Position numbers and translations under genes: made by a program. The notes under the pieces were generated by a model. That model saw nothing but the letters and a program-made list of their open reading frames with translations. It was not told where the DNA came from and made no database searches. Below, in pieces: positions 23,772 through 26,411 of a DNA stretch of 26,411 nt; positions within the stretch are counted from its first letter, which is position 1, and every line of letters starts with the position of its first letter. The stretch is from Mycobacterium paraffinicum. GTDB taxonomy: Bacteria > Actinomycetota > Actinomycetes > Mycobacteriales > Mycobacteriaceae. The stretch lies in the NCBI RefSeq assembly GCF_001907675.1, contig NZ_MPNT01000053.1, forward strand, positions 1-26,411, given 5' to 3'.

Positions 23772-24521
23772 CTATTTCGACTGCGGCTGATTGATGGCTG
23801 CGAAGGTTTCGTCGTAGCGGCCGTCGCGCGCGGCGAACCGTACCCGCCGGGCGGCATCGACCACCACCTCGGCGGCGTCCGACTGACATAACAACGAAAG
23901 AGTCTCGGCGACAAAGGAATCCAGCGCCATCACGTGGCCGGCGGATCCAAGGACACTCTGCATGTCGGTCTCCACCCGCGGCGGGATGATCTCGACCACC
24001 TCGACGGCCGTGTCATGCAGCTGGTGGCGCAGGGACTCCGTGTAGGAGTGCAGCGCCGCCTTTGTCGCGCAGTAGGTCGGCGCGGCGGCCTTCGGCACGA
24101 ACGCCAGGGCGGAGGTGACGTTGACGATCGCCGCCGCCGGCTGCGCCAGCAGGGTCGGCAACAGCCCCGCGGTGAGGCGGATCGGCCCGAGCAGGTTGAC
24201 CGCCACCGTCTCCTCCGCTGCCGCGGTATCACCGGCGGCCAGCTCCTCGGTGCGCATGATTCCCGCGTTATTGATCAGGACGTTCAACCCGGGATGGCGA
24301 CGCGCCACCTGGGCGGCCAGCCGGTCGACGCTGTCCGGGTCACCCTGATTTAGCCGCAGGTATGCCATGCCCGGGTTGGCCGCCGCGACGGCGCGCAGGG
24401 CCTCGAGGCGCCGCCCCGCGACGATGACCTGGTTGTCCAGGCGGTGCAACGATTCGGCCAAGCCGCGGCCGATTCCGCTGCCTCCGCCGGTGACCAGGAC
24501 GACGTTGCGCGTCAGTTTCAT
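23772..24521 (-). CDS. Short-chain dehydrogenase/reductase (DltE-like)
   Basis: This is a 249-residue classical SDR. The cofactor motif TGGGSGIG (11-18) is followed by NNAG (84-87), and the catalytic Ser137 (VTSALAFVP), Tyr150 and Lys154 (YCATK) are all present. AGRRLEAL after strand 2 has Arg-Arg, which favours NADP(H). The C-terminal part resembles the DltE-like branch (PPRVETDMQ). It reduces or oxidises an unknown carbonyl/alcohol in the cytosol. It is the first gene of a two-gene unit with the LLM oxidoreductase and is divergent from the double Lrp regulator, which probably controls it. Confidence 0.88.
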   Translation of the reverse strand: MKLTRNVVLVTGGGSGIGRGLAESLHRLDNQVIVAGRRLEALRAVAAANPGMAYLRLNQGDPDSVDRLAAQVARRHPGLNVLINNAGIMRTEELAAGDTAAAEETVAVNLLGPIRLTAGLLPTLLAQPAAAIVNVTSALAFVPKAAAPTYCATKAALHSYTESLRHQLHDTAVEVVEIIPPRVETDMQSVLGSAGHVMALDSFVAETLSLLCQSDAAEVVVDAARRVRFAARDGRYDETFAAINQPQSK

Positions 24522-24607
24522 GGTGCAAGGCTGACAGCGCCGGTGACGAAACAGCCAACTCGCGGCTCAAAGTGTTGATAAATCCTCATTGACCGCGACC
24601 AAACACA

Positions 24608-24613
24608 TATCAT
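24608..24613 (+). promoter_or_regulatory. Possible -10 element for a leaderless Lrp-type regulator transcript
   Basis: TATCAT matches TANNNT and ends 6 bases before the ATG at 24619, which lacks a ribosome binding site. The nearby TTGACC (24589-24594) is only 13 bases away, too close for a normal -35. Confidence 0.35.
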
Positions 24614-24618
24614 TGCTC

Positions 24619-25638
24619 ATGATCGATCCGCTGGACGGACAAATCCTGCATGCCCTGCAGATCTCTCCCCGCGTGCCGTTTCGCCGCATCGCCGAGGTCG
24701 TCGGAGCCACCGAACAAACCATTGCCCGCCGCTACCACAGGCTGCGCCGCGCCGGGGTCGTCCGCGTCGTGGGACTTCAGAACCCCTGGGTTGACGGCGA
24801 ATCCGACTGGGCCCAGTGGGTTTGCCGGATCCACGCAAAGCCCGACCGCATACCGCAACTGGCCGACGCACTGGTGCGAAACCCCGACGTGTCGCACGCC
24901 AACGTCCTGTCCGGTTGGACGGACCTGGTGTGCACGATCCGGGCACCGCTGGGCGACAGCCGCGACGACGTATTGCTGAAGCGGCTCCCACGAACGAGTT
25001 CCGTCATCGACATCGACATCGACGCGGTGCTGCACACCTTCGGGCGTCTCCCGAGCGCGCCGTGGACGGGCTACGGTCACAAGCTCAGCGGAGCGCAGGC
25101 CGCACGAATCCTGGCCGAGGACCGCCCGCCGAGCGGCCAGCCGGCCCGGCCGGCCCCAGAAGACCGGCCCATGCTGGACGCGCTGGCCGACGACGGCCGC
25201 ACCCCCTACTCGCGGCTGGCCGATCGCACCGGATGGTCGGTGGCGCGAGTGCGCAGGCGCCTCGCGGCGCTCGAAGCGGCCGGGGCGTTGCAGTACGACG
25301 TGGACGTGCTCCCCGAACTGCTCGGTTACCGCCTCAGCGCCATGCTGTGGCTGACGGTCGCACCCCGGCACACACAGCACGTCGGAGAACGCATCGCGGC
25401 GCACGACCAAGTCGCCTTCGCGGCCGCCGTCAGCGGTAGGAAGAACCTGATGGCCGTGGTCATCTGTCGTGACGTCCACGACCTGTACGGCTACCTCGCC
25501 GACCAGCTCGGGGCGATCGAAGAGGTTCTCAGCTACGAAGTCAGCATCCGCATCCAGCGGCTCAAGCAACACGGATCGGTGGTCGCGCACGGGCGGCTGA
25601 TGAAGCCGATCACGCCACGCGGAGCGGCGACCGGCTGA
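24619..25638 (+). CDS. Double-length Lrp/AsnC family regulator
   Basis: The protein has 339 residues and contains two Lrp units in tandem. The first winged helix-turn-helix is at about 3-50 (IDPLDGQILHALQISPRVPFRRIAEVVGATEQTIARRYHRL), followed by a ligand-binding RAM-type domain (about 60-135). The second helix-turn-helix (about 180-225, MLDALADDGRTPYSRLADRTGWSVARVRRRLAALEAAG) is followed by a second RAM-type domain (about 235-315). Ordinary Lrp/AsnC proteins are about 150 residues and dimerise, so this is a covalent pseudo-dimer, a form known in actinobacteria. The ATG at 24619 is preferred over the in-frame TTG at 24589. It is divergent from the SDR/LLM pair, its likely target. Confidence 0.85.
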   Translation: MIDPLDGQILHALQISPRVPFRRIAEVVGATEQTIARRYHRLRRAGVVRVVGLQNPWVDGESDWAQWVCRIHAKPDRIPQLADALVRNPDVSHANVLSGWTDLVCTIRAPLGDSRDDVLLKRLPRTSSVIDIDIDAVLHTFGRLPSAPWTGYGHKLSGAQAARILAEDRPPSGQPARPAPEDRPMLDALADDGRTPYSRLADRTGWSVARVRRRLAALEAAGALQYDVDVLPELLGYRLSAMLWLTVAPRHTQHVGERIAAHDQVAFAAAVSGRKNLMAVVICRDVHDLYGYLADQLGAIEEVLSYEVSIRIQRLKQHGSVVAHGRLMKPITPRGAATG

Positions 25639-25719
25639 CCCGGAATTGCTCGATCCGCCGGATCCGAGTCGTAGAGTGAGCGACGATCGTGTCGTCCCTA
25701 CGGCGGCTGCGAGGAAATG

Positions 25720-26205
25720 ATGACCGAACGCATCGAGGTTGAGCGCACGATCGCGGCCACGGCGGCGGAGATTTTCGCCGTGCTGTGTGACCCGCAGGGC
25801 CACGTCGCGATCGACTCGTCGGGCATGCTCCAAGACGCGGAGGGCGACCCGGTCAACGGCGTCGGCGACCATTTCGTTGTCCACATGGATCGCGAGGCGT
25901 TGAACGACTTTCCGCAACTCGGCAAGTACGACGTCACCGTCGACATCACGGAATTCGAACGAGATCGCCTGATCGCGTGGACGGTCCTGGGCCAGATTCA
26001 ACCTCCGATCGGGCATGTCTACGGCTATCGACTGCAGCCGACCGAGGACGGCTCGGCCACCGTGGTGACCTCGTTCTACGACTGGTCGAACATCGACCCC
26101 AAGTGGCGGGGAGCCGGGATTTTCCCGATTCTGTCCGAGGGCGCATTGCGGGCCACCCTGGGAATTCTGGATCGCACGGTCCGGCGCGGTTATCCACGCG
26201 GATAA
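25720..26205 (+). CDS. SRPBCC family protein
   Basis: This 161-residue protein shows the START/polyketide cyclase-like plan: IEVERTIAATAAEIFAVLCDP at the N-terminus, VNGVGDHFVVHMD, LIAWTVLGQIQPPIGHVYGYRLQP, a TVVTSFYDWSNI strand and a C-terminal helix ALRATLGILDRTVRRG. The ligand is unknown. Two adjacent ATG codons (25717 and 25720) are possible. The second is preferred because GAGGAA ends directly before the first and leaves better spacing. It is about 80 bases downstream of the Lrp-type gene on the same strand and is the last intact gene before the insertion sequence. Confidence 0.75.
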   Translation: MTERIEVERTIAATAAEIFAVLCDPQGHVAIDSSGMLQDAEGDPVNGVGDHFVVHMDREALNDFPQLGKYDVTVDITEFERDRLIAWTVLGQIQPPIGHVYGYRLQPTEDGSATVVTSFYDWSNIDPKWRGAGIFPILSEGALRATLGILDRTVRRGYPRG

Positions 26206-26284
26206 CTCGCTTTCCGGCCAAGCGCATTAACCCGGCCGCCCGGTTTTATCCGCATTCGGGCGGGTATCAGGTCAGGGCCCTCAC

Positions 26285-26336
26285 GAAAGGACTCTCAATG
26301 ACGATGTCAAGCCGCCGACTGAGTGATCGGGGGTGA
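26285..26336 (+). pseudogene. Ribosome binding site and start of a gene apparently interrupted by the IS110 element
   Basis: GAAAGGA (26285-26291) stands 6 bases before ATG at 26298, which opens a frame of only 12 codons (MTMSSRRLSDRG) that ends inside the antiparallel transposase sequence. This looks like the front of a real gene whose body lies beyond the IS element, or a relic. Only the signals are seen; the gene itself is not. Confidence 0.35.
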
Positions 26337-26411
26337 GTCGGGTTGCCAGGTGCGGTTGTCGCGGATGAGTGCGTAGAGGACGTTGGTGCGGCGTCGGGCC
26401 AGGCAGATGGT
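26307..26411 (-). mobile_element. IS110-family transposase, C-terminal fragment
   Basis: The last 34 codons of a transposase are on the minus strand, and the gene runs in from the right edge. The peptide includes ICLARRRTNVLYALIRDNRTW and ends at a TGA (26307-26309). This ARRR-N/D-VLYALIRD ending is typical of IS110/IS116/IS902-type transposases (DEDD catalytic domain plus a C-terminal serine-containing domain). The family has no terminal inverted repeats, so the exact IS end, probably within a few bases left of the stop, cannot be defined from one side. The element may be related to IS900- or IS1110-type mycobacterial elements. That assignment is a guess. Confidence 0.75.

Noticed and set aside
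24589..24594. TTGACC as a -35 box paired with TATCAT for the Lrp-type gene.
   Set aside because: The spacer is only 13 bases. The -10 alone is kept as a weak leaderless signal.
1..26411. CRISPR arrays, tRNA or rRNA genes, toxin-antitoxin pairs, phage genes.
   Set aside because: No regularly spaced direct repeats, no tRNA-like cloverleaf with conserved T-loop, and no gene of these types was noticed by eye. A tRNA or repeat search program was not available.

Overview
The window reads as chromosome of a non-tuberculous Mycobacterium. GC content is high, many genes start with GTG or TTG, several promoters look leaderless, and there is a mycobacterial-type SOS box, a 13E12 (DUF222) repeat gene and an IS110-type transposase. 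From about 974 to 13952 the gene order is one I recall from the M. tuberculosis Rv2568c-Rv2578c region. Homolog names come from recognition and recall of that region, not from a search.

Layout. (1) 1-156: N-terminus of a 13E12/DUF222 gene running off the left edge. (2) 261-13952: conserved core. It contains a DUF6629-like membrane protein, a zinc-ribbon metallopeptidase and a transglutaminase-like protein (overlapping), a YjbR-like protein, a FUSC-like membrane protein, a Ddn-like F420 nitroreductase, aspS (aspartyl-tRNA synthetase), a PanE-like reductase, a SRPBCC protein, a YpfJ-like neutral zinc protease, an MFS_3 exporter, an MmpS-like secreted protein, a Tat-exported purple-acid-phosphatase-like protein and a radical SAM protein under a perfect SOS box. 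Compared with the M. tuberculosis order as I remember it, the Ddn-like and MFS genes are extra and the DUF6629 gene borders the block. (3) 14168-22022: an accessory catabolic module. Five tightly packed minus-strand genes (alpha/beta hydrolase, benzoylformate-decarboxylase-like ThDP enzyme, a GlcD-GlcE fusion FAD dehydrogenase, an HSL-type esterase and a cytochrome P450) lie divergent to a PucR/CdaR-type regulator. They replace the haloalkane dehydrogenase gene that flanks the radical SAM gene in M. tuberculosis. (4) 22023-26205: a looser accessory stretch. It holds an AT-richer DoxX-like gene behind a TetR-like dyad, an F420-type LLM oxidoreductase plus SDR pair divergent from a double-length Lrp/AsnC regulator, and a SRPBCC protein. 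(5) 26307-26411: C-terminus of an IS110-family transposase, apparently inserted at the ribosome binding site and start of another gene.

The most interesting system is the 14168-20722 operon. The gene set suggests: ester or amide cleavage gives a 2-hydroxy acid (possibly aromatic, mandelate-like), the GlcD-GlcE fusion oxidises it to a 2-oxo acid, the ThDP enzyme decarboxylates that to an aldehyde, and a P450 adds an oxidation step, under control of the divergent PucR-type regulator. The FAD enzyme is an unusual fusion of full-length GlcD to a shortened GlcE FAD-binding half. The decarboxylase keeps three of the four classical benzoylformate decarboxylase active-site residues but has Tyr where the second catalytic His is expected. 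The substrate is unknown.
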